Positions 45,223 to 55,471 of a DNA stretch of 64,000 bases are shown in pieces. Source of the stretch: Sphingomonas phyllosphaerae 5.2. Lineage in GTDB: Bacteria > Pseudomonadota > Alphaproteobacteria > Sphingomonadales > Sphingomonadaceae. The stretch is from assembly GCF_000419605.1 (NCBI RefSeq), contig NZ_ATTI01000001.1, forward strand, positions 3,506,501 to 3,570,500, given 5' to 3'. The notes beneath the pieces were generated by a model, which made no database searches, was not told where the DNA came from, and was given only the letters and a program-made list of their open reading frames with translations. A program made the position numbers and the translations under genes. How positions within the stretch are numbered: position 1 is the stretch's first letter; every line of letters begins with the position of its first letter.

Positions 45223-46269
45223 GAGCGTGATGACGTGGATCTGAATCGCTGAGGATTCCCATTGGGCTGGCGATTTGATTCAATGTGCTGGCTGGCGAAG
45301 GAGGCCAGCCAGCATGTCAAAGCCGTATTCGATGGACCTGCGGGAACGGGTGGTCGGGGCGGTAATCGCCGATGGCATGTCGTGCCACGCGGCTGCTTCA
45401 CGCTTCGGGGTGGCGCCGAGTTCGGCGATCAAATGGGTGCGGCGCTTTCGCGATACGGGCAGCGCCGCGCCGAGCCGGATGGGTGGTCGCCGATCCAACA
45501 TCCTGTCCGGCGCGACACGTGACTGGCTGCTGGAGCGGATGACCCGCGACTTCACCTTGCGTGGACTGGTAGCGGAGTTGGCGGGCCGCGACGTGAAGGT
45601 CGACTATGTTCAGGTCTGGCGGTTCGCCCATGTCGAGGGGCTGAGCTTCAAAAAAAAGCGTGCTGCCCGCCGAACAACTCCGTCCCGCGATCGCCCGGCG
45701 TCGGGCGCAGTGGAAGAAATACCAGGGTCGGCTTGATCCGGCGCGTCTCGTCTTCATCGATGAGACGTGGGTGAAGACGAACATGGCCCCCTTGCGCGGT
45801 TGGGCACCGGTCGGCCAGCGGCTCCATGCCAAGGTGCCCTACGGCCACTGGCGCACGATGACGTTCCTGGCGGCGCTGCGCTGCGACCGGATCGACGCGC
45901 CGTGCGTGCTGGACCAGCCGGTCAACGCGCAAAGCTTCACCGACTATATCGAGCAGTGCCTCGTGCCGACGCTGTCGCCCGGCGACGTCGTCATCATGGA
46001 CAACCTCTCCAGCCACAAGAAACCCGCCATCCGCAACGCTATCCGTGCGGTCGGTGCCAGGCTGCTGTTCCTGCCGCCCTACAGCCCGGACCTGAACCCG
46101 ATCGAGCAGGTCTTCGCCAAGCTCAAGCACCTCATGCGCAAGGCCGCCGAGCGATCCCACGAGGCAACATGGCGACGCGTCGGCACGCTTCTCGATGCCT
46201 TCTCCCCCGCAGAATGCCGCAACTACCTCGTCAACTCAGGATATGAGTCAGCTTGATGTCATCCGACTC
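45223..46269 (+). mobile_element. IS630-family insertion sequence
   Basis: A 1,047-base element flanked by TA dinucleotides (45221-45222 and 46270-46271), the target duplication of the IS630/mariner group. The ends are imperfect inverted repeats: GAGCGTGATGAC at the left against GAGTCGGATGAC (reverse complement of the right end). The transposase frame fills it. It sits 47 bases after the REPIN-like repeat. Confidence 0.9.
45314..46256 (+). pseudogene. IS630-family transposase interrupted by a frameshift at A8
   Basis: The first part encodes a helix-turn-helix DNA-binding region (SKPYSMDLRERVVGAVI, CHAAASRFGVAPSSAIKWV) up to LSFKKK. The second part encodes the DDE catalytic core: RLVFIDETWVKTNMAPLRG, DVVIMDNLSSHKK and PPYSPDLNPIEQVFAKL. 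The two frames meet at eight adenines (45650-45657); removing one A restores LSFKKSVLPAEQ, so a single-base gain explains the break. This could be mutation, transcriptional slippage or a sequencing error. The catalytic D, D and E residues remain intact. Confidence 0.85.
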
Positions 46270-46341
46270 TAGCTGCCGTCACCTTTTGCGTCGCCGTTTT
46301 CCCCGAAAAGGATGGTTAGGCGGATTGCTCCCGCCGACCCG

Positions 46342-46803
46342 TCAACGGGCTGGCGGCTGCATAAGCTCTATCGTGATATGATCGGGGCCTGAAACATAGG
46401 CCACCAACGTTCCCATCCGAGGACCACCCGGGATCGGCAGCGGACTACCTTTCGCTTTCCATCCCGCTGCCTCGACGCGGGCGATGGCGGCATGAATATC
46501 CTTGACGGTCAAAGCTAGGTGGGCCGCTCCGATAGATCCAGCGCTGTTGGGCACCGTCCCGTTCTGGGGTCCGTTTGAATATTGCAACAGTTCGACCACG
46601 TAGCCGTCGGGTGCTTTGACGATCGCCGTTTTCACTCGCGGATCATCGACACCTGTCACCTGATGCAGGAAGTCGCCCCCCATTTCCGATTGCCGCACAA
46701 GTGCGAAACCGAGCGCTCCCGTCCAGAACCGAACGGCTTCGTCCAGAGACGATACAGCGAAGCCTGTGTGGTCCACGGCAAGTACGTTTGCGGCGTCGGT
46801 CAT
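46342..46803 (-). CDS. VOC-family (glyoxalase/dioxygenase-fold) protein
   Basis: A 153-residue protein of two beta-alpha-beta-beta-beta modules: VDHTGFAVSSLDEAVRFWT, IVKAPDGYVVELLQY, then AAHLALTVKDIHAAIARVE and PDHITIELMQPP. Histidine and glutamate positions suit a metal site. Enzymes of this fold include glyoxalases, isomerases and resistance proteins; the activity cannot be told. Single gene next to the IS element. Confidence 0.88.
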   Translation of the reverse strand: MTDAANVLAVDHTGFAVSSLDEAVRFWTGALGFALVRQSEMGGDFLHQVTGVDDPRVKTAIVKAPDGYVVELLQYSNGPQNGTVPNSAGSIGAAHLALTVKDIHAAIARVEAAGWKAKGSPLPIPGGPRMGTLVAYVSGPDHITIELMQPPAR

Positions 46804-47120
46804 TGCTGCACTCTCACTGGGCCGCCGCTTGCGGTGTCAGGGACTGCGCCCCGGCTGCAACCGACACCAGCAGCATAGCGGACGATCTTCATGGTGACGC
46901 CTTAACGCTTAGGCCTCCTCCCGAAAAGGAACGTGTTGCGGGACGGCCTATGCTGGTGCGCGAAGACACCCGGATGGCATATCAAAGATGGAGAAACGGG
47001 ACGGCCGCGCCTTCTCGAAACGACCGGTTTCGGGAAGCCATGTTGATCGATTGAACGGCAAGGTCTGGGCGTAGGCGGGCATAAGCCCAAGCGGCAGGCG
47101 CTTGAAACAAGGCCTGCGAT
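46804..47120. other. Intergenic region without a supported gene
   Basis: About 317 bases between the VOC gene start and the small membrane protein. No open frame with protein character was found; short hairpins near 47080-47120 (GGCAGGCGC / GCCTGC) are visible but have no T-run. Confidence 0.5.
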
Positions 47121-47375
47121 TTACGGTACGGCTTTATCCCCAGGCGCTTGGGAGCGATAGTGATCGACATACTGGCCGACAGCGCCGAGTGCGAGTGCGG
47201 CGCACCAAACGCTGGCCCACCCTATGGCTATCCATCGGTAAGTTCGATCAAATTTCGGTCCAAGGACAAACCAGACGAAGATGTATGGTGCCCACAAGAC
47301 CAATGCACCCATAACAGTGTGGCGCAGTGTGTAGGTTTTCTCCGGGGATTCGAGCGTATCAGTCGAAGCCACCAT
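47121..47375 (-). CDS. Small membrane protein of unknown function (84 aa)
   Basis: Two predicted membrane helices (LRHTVMGALVLWAPYIFVWF and WIAIGWASVWCAALALGAVG) separated by a short basic loop (KFDRTYR); N- and C-termini are hydrophilic. No family recognised. It lies downstream of thrC on the same strand but separated from it by only 54 bases upstream; a common transcript is possible though not shown. Confidence 0.6.
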   Translation of the reverse strand: MVASTDTLESPEKTYTLRHTVMGALVLWAPYIFVWFVLGPKFDRTYRWIAIGWASVWCAALALGAVGQYVDHYRSQAPGDKAVP

Positions 47376-47429
47376 TTTCGATAGATCGCAGAAGGTGGAA
47401 TTTCTGCGCCCAGGCGATTTGCGCCATCG

Positions 47430-48653
<1,224 letters not shown>

Positions 48654-48681
48654 GCGGACGGGTTTACTGCGCGCATCATCG

Positions 48682-48764
48682 CCCGTCATCCCCGCCTTGG
48701 GGAATCACGGGCCCACAGGTCTTCACGAATCCGGATTTCCGGAGTCGCCGGGATCACGGATGGG
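48682..48764. repeat. Degenerate REP-like repeat
   Basis: CCCGTCATCCCCG at the left and CGGGATCACGGATGGG at the right form imperfect arms; AGGTCTTC in the middle matches the inside of the 45077 element in reverse orientation. It lies between hom and thrC. Confidence 0.55.
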
Positions 48765-48788
48765 ACCGGCTAGCCCGCCGCCCTCACT

Positions 48789-50075
48789 TCAACCCAGGAT
48801 GTGCATCCACATCGGCTCGCCGGTCAGGCTCTGCGAACCACGCAGTCGCTCCAGCGCGGCGGCGACGCAGCGCTCCGGCCCCTCATGGGTGACGATCGCG
48901 ACCAGCACGCTGCCGTCAGCATGCGCGCCGCGCTGGATCAGGCTCTCGATCGAGACGCCGGCGTCACGCATTGCGGCCGCGATCTCGGCGAGCACGCCGA
49001 CCCGGTCAGCGACGGCGAAACGAAGATAGGCGCGCCCGCGCCGCTCGCCGCTGTCGGCTGCGCCGCTCACCGCCAGCGCGTCGGCGGGCATGGCGTAGGG
49101 GGGGCCGAACTCTCCGCGCGCGATGTCGATCAGGTCGGCGACGACCGCGCTGGCTGTCGGCCCCTCGCCCGCACCGGCGCCCTGAAACAGCAACCGACCG
49201 ACGAAATTGCCTTCCGCGACGACCGCATTGGTGGCGCCGGTGACGTGCGCGAGCGGATGGTCGTTGGGGACAAGGTGCGCGTGGACACGCTGGAAAAGGC
49301 CGTGCGTGTCGGCTTCGGCGATACCGACCAGCCGCACGCGATATCCGAGTGCCGCGGCCTCCGCGATGTCGGCGGCCAGCACATGGCGGATGCCACTGAT
49401 CGCGACATCGCCGAACGCGGGTGCAGTGCCGAAGGCGAGACTGGCGAGGATCGACAATTTGTGTGCGGCGTCGACACCGTCGATGTCGAACGACGGATCG
49501 GCCTCGGCGAAGCCCAGCGCCTGCGCCTCGGCGAGCACCTCGGCGAAGTCACGAGCTTCGGCCTCCATCTTCGACAGGATGAAATTGCAGGTGCCGTTGA
49601 GGATGCCGTAGACGCGCGCAATCTCGTTCGCCGCGGCACCCTCGCGCAGCCCCTTGATCACCGGAATACCGCCCGCGACCGCAGCCTCGAACTTCAGCGC
49701 CACGCCCGCACCCTCCGCGGCGCGCGCCAGTTCCAGCCCATGATGCGCCAGCATCGCCTTGTTGGCGGTGACGAAGCCCTTGCCGGCCGCCAACGTGCGG
49801 CGCGCCAGCGCGAGCGCGGGGCCGTCGGAGCCACCGATCAGCTCGACCACCACGTCGGCGTGGACGTCTGCCATCGCGGCGGTGTCGTCGATCCACTGAA
49901 AACGCGACAGGTCGACGCCGCGGTTCTTGGCGCGATCACGCGCGGAGACCGCGACGACGTCGATCGGGCGCCCGGCACGACGGGTAATCAGCTCGCGATT
50001 CTCATCCAGCACGCGGATCACCCCGCCACCGACCGTGCCCAGCCCCGCCAATGCCACTCGTAATGCCTGCGCCAT
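48789..50075 (-). CDS. hom: Homoserine dehydrogenase
   Basis: A 428-residue enzyme reducing aspartate semialdehyde to homoserine for threonine and methionine. NAD-binding motif VALAGLGTVGGGVIRVL at the start, then VELIGGSDGPALALARR, GKGFVTANKAMLAHHG, AAVAGGIPVIKGLREG and GILNGTCNFILSKME (catalytic region), with a C-terminal ACT domain (FAVADRVGVLAEIAAAMRD) for allosteric control. Standard length. Upstream of thrC on the same strand. Confidence 0.97.
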   Translation of the reverse strand: MAQALRVALAGLGTVGGGVIRVLDENRELITRRAGRPIDVVAVSARDRAKNRGVDLSRFQWIDDTAAMADVHADVVVELIGGSDGPALALARRTLAAGKGFVTANKAMLAHHGLELARAAEGAGVALKFEAAVAGGIPVIKGLREGAAANEIARVYGILNGTCNFILSKMEAEARDFAEVLAEAQALGFAEADPSFDIDGVDAAHKLSILASLAFGTAPAFGDVAISGIRHVLAADIAEAAALGYRVRLVGIAEADTHGLFQRVHAHLVPNDHPLAHVTGATNAVVAEGNFVGRLLFQGAGAGEGPTASAVVADLIDIARGEFGPPYAMPADALAVSGAADSGERRGRAYLRFAVADRVGVLAEIAAAMRDAGVSIESLIQRGAHADGSVLVAIVTHEGPERCVAAALERLRGSQSLTGEPMWMHILG

Positions 50076-50187
50076 GCCCGCCTCCCGTACTTGCCGGCGA
50101 CGCTGCTAAGAGGTTGCACACTGGCTGTCGAGCCGCGCACCCATCGACGCAGGTTGCAATACGTGCAACTGCGCTAGATATTATTGC

Positions 50188-50283
50188 ACTTGCGTTCATC
50201 GGTGGTGCGGCGCACAAAAGCCGTGCCTTTCAGGCATCCTCTCCTAAAAACTTTTACAGCCGGGCACTGCCCGGCTTTTTTTT
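50188..50283 (+). ncRNA. Candidate trans-acting small RNA with CU-rich linker
   Basis: A possible promoter is TTGCAA (50154-50159) and GATATT (50177-50182) with 17-base spacing; the transcript would start near 50188-50190. It then shows a hairpin TGCC-TTTCA-GGCA (50224-50236), a pyrimidine-rich single strand with TCCTCTCCT complementary to Shine-Dalgarno sequences, and an intrinsic terminator at 50258-50283. There is no open reading frame. The modular shape is that of an Hfq-type regulatory RNA, but transcription is inferred. Confidence 0.5.
50258..50283 (+). terminator. Rho-independent terminator
   Basis: AGCCGGGC-ACT-GCCCGGCT forms an 8-pair GC-rich stem with a 3-base loop, directly followed by T8. 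It is the clearest intrinsic terminator in the window. Confidence 0.92.
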
Positions 50284-51015
50284 GGCCTCGACCTCAGCTA
50301 GGCACTGATTCGCCGCGCCAAAGAGCACGGGGGAACAGGAAAACTGGATAGGATGCGCCGGGTCGAACCGGCAGCGGAAAGGGGGGATCGGTCGGCGGGC
50401 CATCCCCCCGGCCAAGACGTCAGACCGTCTCCGGCAACCAAAACATCACCGACACGTCGACGACCCATGCGCGCCGGGCGGCATAACGCATGCGGCAGAT
50501 GGCCAACGATCACGCCTCCGTGTGATCACCAAAGGCCGACTGCGCCTATGTTGCTGGCCACCACGAAGTCGAACTGCATCGCGATGAACACGCGCCCGCA
50601 AGCACGCTCCCGTGAATGCTACGCGCCCACCGCCTGTGCACCCCCACGCACGCCCTCATGACGACATAGCCACGATCGACGACGTGATCGCCGGCGCGGG
50701 GTAGTTGGCGCGGGTATAGTAGCTGCCGAGCAGCTCGTGTCCGTGACGAATGTCTCGCGATCCCGCCCGCGCCGATAGGCGGGCACGGCGTCGACCTACT
50801 TGTCGCGCGCAGCGAGTAGCGTCCGCCCGCCGGGATCACCGGCCGGATCAGCGTCACGGTCGCGGCAGCCTCGACGGCAGTGGCGCGGCGGACCTGCATG
50901 CGGGTTCATCACACAGGTGACACGCCCCGCTCATCAAACCGCAACCGAACTTGCGCGGGGATGACACGCACTCGGGCCAAGGACGACGCGAAGGCAAGCG
51001 ACGGGGGCGAAGCGG
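50284..51015. other. Gene-poor region
   Basis: About 730 bases between the terminator and the DUF6454 gene. On the minus strand around 50620-50740 a frame reads GHELLGSYYTRANYPAPAI, which looks like a decayed protein, but the surrounding frames carry stops and no family was recognised. Confidence 0.45.
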
Positions 51016-51798
51016 ATGATGCGAACGGGGCTGACGATCGTACTCCTCTTGCTGGCGAGCCTCTCGGTCGCCGCCGCGCCGGAACCGTTCGATGAGGCGA
51101 TCGAAGGTGCGCGCTTCCACGGGGCGATCACGCTGGATGGCGAGCTGTTTCACGTGCAAGGGCTGGAATTGCAAGCCGCGCGGATGTGGGTGACGTCGGT
51201 CGATCGCGCTACGCGGCGCGGCTATCTCCACGAGGTCGATCGCGTGAGCGGTCGCGTATTGCGACGCATCGATTTGACCGATGGCGTGCGGTATCACCCC
51301 GGCGGGATCTCGATCGACGGACGGTCGCTGTGGGTGCCGGTCGCGGAGTTGCGCGCGAACAGCTCGGCGATGCTGGTTGAGATCGATACCGAGACGCTGG
51401 CAGTGCGGCGACGCATCCCCGTCGCGGATCATATCGGATGCATCGCGGCGCACGGGCGCTGGCTGGTGGCGGGCAATTGGGACAGCCGCCTGCTCTACGT
51501 CGTCGACCGCGACGATCCGCGCCACATGCGGATCGTGCCCAATCCCTCCGGCACGCGCTATCAGGACATGAAGTTCGTCGGCGGGCGGCTGGTCGCGGGA
51601 GGACCGCGGACCTGGTGGAACGGAACGGTCGACTGGCTCGACTGGCCCGCTTTGACGCTCCGCCGGTCGATCCGCGCAGGCGGCTATACCGCCGAGGGCA
51701 TGGCGGTGGAGGGACGCGAATTGTACCTCGCGCCCGAGGATGGGCGCGGACGGGTGTTCCACTTCCGGCTGGACGATCCCACGTCCGCCCATGCCTGA
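51016..51798 (+). CDS. Exported DUF6454-like beta-propeller protein
   Basis: A 260-residue protein with a signal peptide (LTIVLLLLASLSVAAA). The body reads as a propeller: LFHVQGLELQAARMWVTSVD, DLTDGVRYHPGGISIDG, SLWVPVAEL, VADHIGCIAAHGRWLVAGNW and YQDMKFVGGRLVAGG, the pattern I associate with DUF6454. No catalytic residues are known. Single gene convergent with the PaiB-like gene, with 13 bases between stops. Confidence 0.75.
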   Translation: MMRTGLTIVLLLLASLSVAAAPEPFDEAIEGARFHGAITLDGELFHVQGLELQAARMWVTSVDRATRRGYLHEVDRVSGRVLRRIDLTDGVRYHPGGISIDGRSLWVPVAELRANSSAMLVEIDTETLAVRRRIPVADHIGCIAAHGRWLVAGNWDSRLLYVVDRDDPRHMRIVPNPSGTRYQDMKFVGGRLVAGGPRTWWNGTVDWLDWPALTLRRSIRAGGYTAEGMAVEGRELYLAPEDGRGRVFHFRLDDPTSAHA

Positions 51799-51811
51799 AT
51801 GCGGGTAGCAG

Positions 51812-52429
51812 TCAGGACAGCGGCACGAGCGCGGCGGCCGCATCATGCCCGGCGTCGCGGAGACCACGTGCCACTCCCGCCCGATCGGCGAGCGCGCGAT
51901 TCTGGCTGACCTTCCACTTGCCTTCGATCCGGTCGAGCGGAATTTCCACGCCCGCGATACCTTTTACCTGGGCACGGATGAAATCGGGCGGGGCGTCGGA
52001 AGGTGTCCAAGGCGCCGCCTGCCCTGCTTCATGGCTTGCCGTCAGCGCCTCGAGATGGTCGAGCAGCCATGCAGGATCGTCGATCACCCGTGCGACGCCC
52101 CGGACCTGTACCACGACATAGTTCCAGGTAGGCACGACCTTCCCATCGGCGAGCTTGCTCGCATACCATGATGGACTGACATACGCCTGCGGCCCCTGGA
52201 AGATCACCAACGCCGATGCTCCCGCTCGCAGATCGAGGAGCTGGCCGTTCGCCCTCGCAAGATGGGCACGCAGGACGAAGCCCTCCGGCACACGCTCGAC
52301 AATGAACGGCACGATGCTGGCGGCCAGGTCACCGTCGCGGGTGGTGACGAGAGTCGCCAGTGGATGCGACTGCATGGCAGCGCGCAGCACCTCCGGACGA
52401 TCCTCACGAAAGGCTGGGGGGCAGTACAT
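51812..52429 (-). CDS. PaiB-like FMN-binding protein
   Basis: A 205-residue split-barrel protein: MYCPPAFREDRPEVLRAAM at the N-terminus is the typical PaiB opening, followed by PLATLVTTRDGDLAASIVPF, HLARANGQ, YVSPSWYASK and PTWNYVVVQVRG. PaiB members are called FMN-binding negative transcriptional regulators; the activity here is unknown. ATG 52429 matches the conserved start; the frame extends to 52465. Confidence 0.88.
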   Translation of the reverse strand: MYCPPAFREDRPEVLRAAMQSHPLATLVTTRDGDLAASIVPFIVERVPEGFVLRAHLARANGQLLDLRAGASALVIFQGPQAYVSPSWYASKLADGKVVPTWNYVVVQVRGVARVIDDPAWLLDHLEALTASHEAGQAAPWTPSDAPPDFIRAQVKGIAGVEIPLDRIEGKWKVSQNRALADRAGVARGLRDAGHDAAAALVPLS

Positions 52430-52517
52430 CGACTCGACGTAGCCGGAGCGCGATCGCCGCGCCATGGTGGCGCGCGCCTGCTGTCGTCACCGGCGCACTT
52501 GTGCCAGACAGGCGCAC

Positions 52518-54455
52518 ATGACGCACCCTCCCGCTCGCTCCCCCGTCGAACTCACGCTGCGCGGCGTGCTGCTCGGCGGGTTGATCACGTTGCTGTTCAC
52601 CGCCGCGAACGTTTATCTAGGACTGAAGATCGGACTGACCTTCGCGACCTCGATCCCCGCCGCGGTGATCTCGATGGCGGTGCTGCGCGCGTTCCGTAAT
52701 TCGTCGATTCTGGAGAACAACATCGTCCAGACCGTCGCCTCTGCGGCAGGGACGCTGGCGGCGATCATCTTCGTGCTGCCCGGCCTCGTGATGATCGGAT
52801 GGTGGCAGGGCTTTCCGTTCGTGACCACCGCCGCGATCACCGCGACCGGCGGCATCCTCGGCGTGATGTTCTCGGTGCCACTGCGCCGCGCGCTGGTGGT
52901 CGACACGACGCTGCCCTACCCCGAGGGCAGAGCCGCCGCCGAAGTGCTGAAGGTGGGTGAGGAAAGCCGACGCGGCGGAGCAGAAAGCGCCAAGGGGCTG
53001 TCCGCGATCGTGGCGAGCACGCTGGCCGCGGCCGGCTTCTCGATCCTGACGCAGACGCGGTTGATCGTCGGCGAGGCGGCGCGCTATTTCCGGATCGGCG
53101 GCGGTGCGACCGGAGTAAGCGCAGGACTGTCGTTCGCGCTGCTCGGGGCGGGCCACCTGATCGGGCTGTCGGCCGGAATGGCGATCCTGCTTGGCGTCAC
53201 CGTCGGCTGGTGGATCGTGCTGCCGATCCTTACCGCCGCCACGCCGCACACGGGCGACGTTGCCGCATGGGCGAATGGCGTGTTCCGCAGCGACGTACGC
53301 TTCTTCGGCGCGGGCGTGATCGGGGTCGCTGCAATCTGGACGTTGCTGCGGATCGCCGGCCCGGTGATCGGTGGCTTGCGCGCGGCGATGTCGGCCGAGC
53401 GCGGGGCGAGCGTCGCCATCGAGGAGCGCGACCTGCCGATCGGGATCGTCGCGACCATCAGCGTCGCGATGCTCGTTCCGGTCGCACTACTGCTGCATTC
53501 GGTTGTAGCGGGCGGGCCACTGGCCGGGCACGAATGGGCGCTGGTGGCGGGCAGCCTGATCTTCGTCGCGGTAATCGGGCTCGTGATCGCGGCGGTGTGC
53601 GGGTACATGGCCGGGCTGATCGGCGCGTCGAACTCGCCGGTTTCGGGGATCGGCATCTTGTCGGTGATCGCGGCGGCGACGTTGCTGGTCGGGCTCTTCG
53701 GGCGCGGCGGGCCACCCGAGCAGACGCAGGCGCTGGTCGCCTATGCGTTGATCGTGACCGGCATCGTCTTCGGCGTAGCGACGATCTCGAACGACAATCT
53801 CCAGGACCTGAAGACCGGGCAACTGGTCGGCGCGACGCCGTGGAAGCAGCAGGTCGCGCTGGTGATCGGGGTTTGCTTCGGATCGGTGGTGGTGCCACCC
53901 GTGATGCAGTTGCTCTACACCTCGTTCGGGTTCGCCGGGATGCCGGGTGCGGGGCCGAACGCGCTGGCCGCACCGCAGGCGGCGCTGATCTCCGCGCTGG
54001 CGCAGGGCGTGCTGGGCGGCAATCTCAACTGGTCGATGATCGGCTGGGGTGCGCTGGCGGGCGGCGTGGCGATCGTGCTGGACGAAATGCTCGGACGCGC
54101 CGGGCGGCTCCGGTTGCCGCCGCTGGGCGTGGGGCTCGGCATCTACCTGCCGATGAGTGCAACGCTGACGGTGGTGGTCGGCGCGGTGATCGGGCATCTC
54201 TACGACAAGGCCGCGGACGGGCGCGCCGAGGCCGAAGGCGCGAAGCGGCTGGGCGTGCTGACCGCGACCGGGATGATCGTGGGTGAGAGCCTGTGGAACG
54301 TCGTCTTCGCCGGTATCGTCTATGAGAGCGGCACCGAGACACCGCTGGCGCTGGTGGACGGGTTCGAGACGCCGGCGTTGATCGCGGGAACGCTGCTGTT
54401 CGCGTTGGTGACGTGGTGGCTGTATCGGCGCACGCGGCGGCTGCACGCGGCATGA
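52518..54455 (+). CDS. OPT-family oligopeptide transporter
   Basis: A 645-residue membrane protein with about 15-16 helices. Family marks: ELTLRGVLLGGLITLLFTAA, NVYLGLKIGLTFATSIPAAV, NNIVQTVASAAGTLAA, LPYPEGRAAAEVLKVGEE, GLIGASNSPVSGIGILS and DNLQDLKTGQLVGATPWKQQ. OPT transporters import oligopeptides or metal chelates with protons. ATG 52518 follows the aligned start; ORF extension to 52464 is not needed. The stop overlaps the OsmC gene by 4 bases. Confidence 0.95.
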   Translation: MTHPPARSPVELTLRGVLLGGLITLLFTAANVYLGLKIGLTFATSIPAAVISMAVLRAFRNSSILENNIVQTVASAAGTLAAIIFVLPGLVMIGWWQGFPFVTTAAITATGGILGVMFSVPLRRALVVDTTLPYPEGRAAAEVLKVGEESRRGGAESAKGLSAIVASTLAAAGFSILTQTRLIVGEAARYFRIGGGATGVSAGLSFALLGAGHLIGLSAGMAILLGVTVGWWIVLPILTAATPHTGDVAAWANGVFRSDVRFFGAGVIGVAAIWTLLRIAGPVIGGLRAAMSAERGASVAIEERDLPIGIVATISVAMLVPVALLLHSVVAGGPLAGHEWALVAGSLIFVAVIGLVIAAVCGYMAGLIGASNSPVSGIGILSVIAAATLLVGLFGRGGPPEQTQALVAYALIVTGIVFGVATISNDNLQDLKTGQLVGATPWKQQVALVIGVCFGSVVVPPVMQLLYTSFGFAGMPGAGPNALAAPQAALISALAQGVLGGNLNWSMIGWGALAGGVAIVLDEMLGRAGRLRLPPLGVGLGIYLPMSATLTVVVGAVIGHLYDKAADGRAEAEGAKRLGVLTATGMIVGESLWNVVFAGIVYESGTETPLALVDGFETPALIAGTLLFALVTWWLYRRTRRLHAA

Positions 54456-54910
54456 CGCGCCTTCGCTTGCGCTGGACGGGCGATCGCGGCGTCGGCACCG
54501 CGAGCTACACCGCCTATGCGCGCGACCACGAGATCACCGCGCCGGGGAAGCCAGCGATCGCCGGATCATCGGACCCGCGCTTCCGCGGCGATGCAACGCG
54601 CTGGAACCCGGAGGAATTGTTGCTGGGAGCGATCAGCGCATGCCATCAACTCTGGTACCTGCATCTCTGCGCCGAGGCGGGGGTGGTCGTCACCGCCTAC
54701 GTCGATGACGCGGAGGCGGTGCTAACGCTGGACAGCGACGGCAGCGGCCGGATCACCGAGGCGCTGCTGCGCCCGGCGGTGACGATCGCACCCGGGGACG
54801 TCGCGCTGGCCGAGTCGTTACACCAAGCGGCGCAAGCGCGGTGCTTCATCGCGCGATCGGTCGCCTTTCCGGTGCGGCACAAGGCGGTCGTTACGGTCGC
54901 GACGGTATAG
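54452..54910 (+). CDS. OsmC-family peroxiredoxin-like protein
   Basis: A 152-residue OsmC protein. The two conserved cysteines are in GAISACHQLWYLHL and AQARCFIARSVAFPV; RWNPEELLLGA precedes the first. OsmC proteins reduce organic hydroperoxides with a thiol partner. Overlap ATGA with the OPT transporter suggests coupled translation; a link between thiol peptides imported by OPT and OsmC reduction is only conjecture. Confidence 0.93.
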   Translation: MTRLRLRWTGDRGVGTASYTAYARDHEITAPGKPAIAGSSDPRFRGDATRWNPEELLLGAISACHQLWYLHLCAEAGVVVTAYVDDAEAVLTLDSDGSGRITEALLRPAVTIAPGDVALAESLHQAAQARCFIARSVAFPVRHKAVVTVATV

Positions 54911-55040
54911 GCGCGTTAACCATCGCGCGGTAGGATGCGGGCATGTGGCTCTCCCGTTTCGTCGTTGCCCGCATAGCGAAGCATCTCAGGGCACCGGCCC
55001 TGGATGGCTTCGTTACGCCCGCGCCGCCGGATCGTATGCG

Positions 55041-55421
55041 ATGATCGGCCTTCGCTCCAGGCCGCAACTGCTCGCGATCCTCGCGACGCTAGCGCTGTTC
55101 GTGCGGCTGCTGGTGCCGGCCGGATTCATGCCGCATGTCGCCGACGGGCAGGTCGCGATCGTCTCCTGCCCGGGCGTGATGGCAAGCGTGCCGCACGGGC
55201 ACGGCCACGACGCGCCGAAGCATGACGGTTTCGAGCGTCCGTGCGCCTTCGCGGCGATCGCCGCGGTCACGACGATCATGGTGATCGCCGTGCTGCTCGC
55301 CGTGCCGCTCGCACGCCTCCGGCTCCCGGTGGCGCGGCCTGCCGCGACGCGACGCGCGCGCGCCGCGCTGCGCTGGCGCCCGCCGCTTCGCGCACCTCCG
55401 ACGATCTCCTCGATCCGCTGA
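55041..55421 (+). CDS. DUF2946-type metal-associated membrane protein (paralogue)
   Basis: A 126-residue protein: membrane segment LAILATLALFVRLLVPAGFM, a periplasmic loop with VAIVSCPGVMAS, a histidine-rich SVPHGHGHDAPKHDG and RPCAFAAIA, then a second segment TTIMVIAVLLAVPLARL. It has the same layout as the gene at 16530 (LLVPxGxM, a cysteine, His/Met-rich stretch, PCAFAxxA). ATG 55041 begins the conserved part. It leads directly into the PepSY membrane protein, 50 bases downstream, consistent with a metal-reduction or uptake role. Confidence 0.8.
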   Translation: MIGLRSRPQLLAILATLALFVRLLVPAGFMPHVADGQVAIVSCPGVMASVPHGHGHDAPKHDGFERPCAFAAIAAVTTIMVIAVLLAVPLARLRLPVARPAATRRARAALRWRPPLRAPPTISSIR

Positions 55422-55471
55422 ACGCTACCCCGGCCCGCCCTGCGCGCGGGCCGTGCCGAGGATGATCGCCG

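Noticed and set aside
45650..45658. Programmed -1 frameshift at A6G in the IS630 transposase
   Set aside because: The catalytic frame lies at +1 (or -2) relative to the first; a -1 shift would give a frame without transposase motifs.
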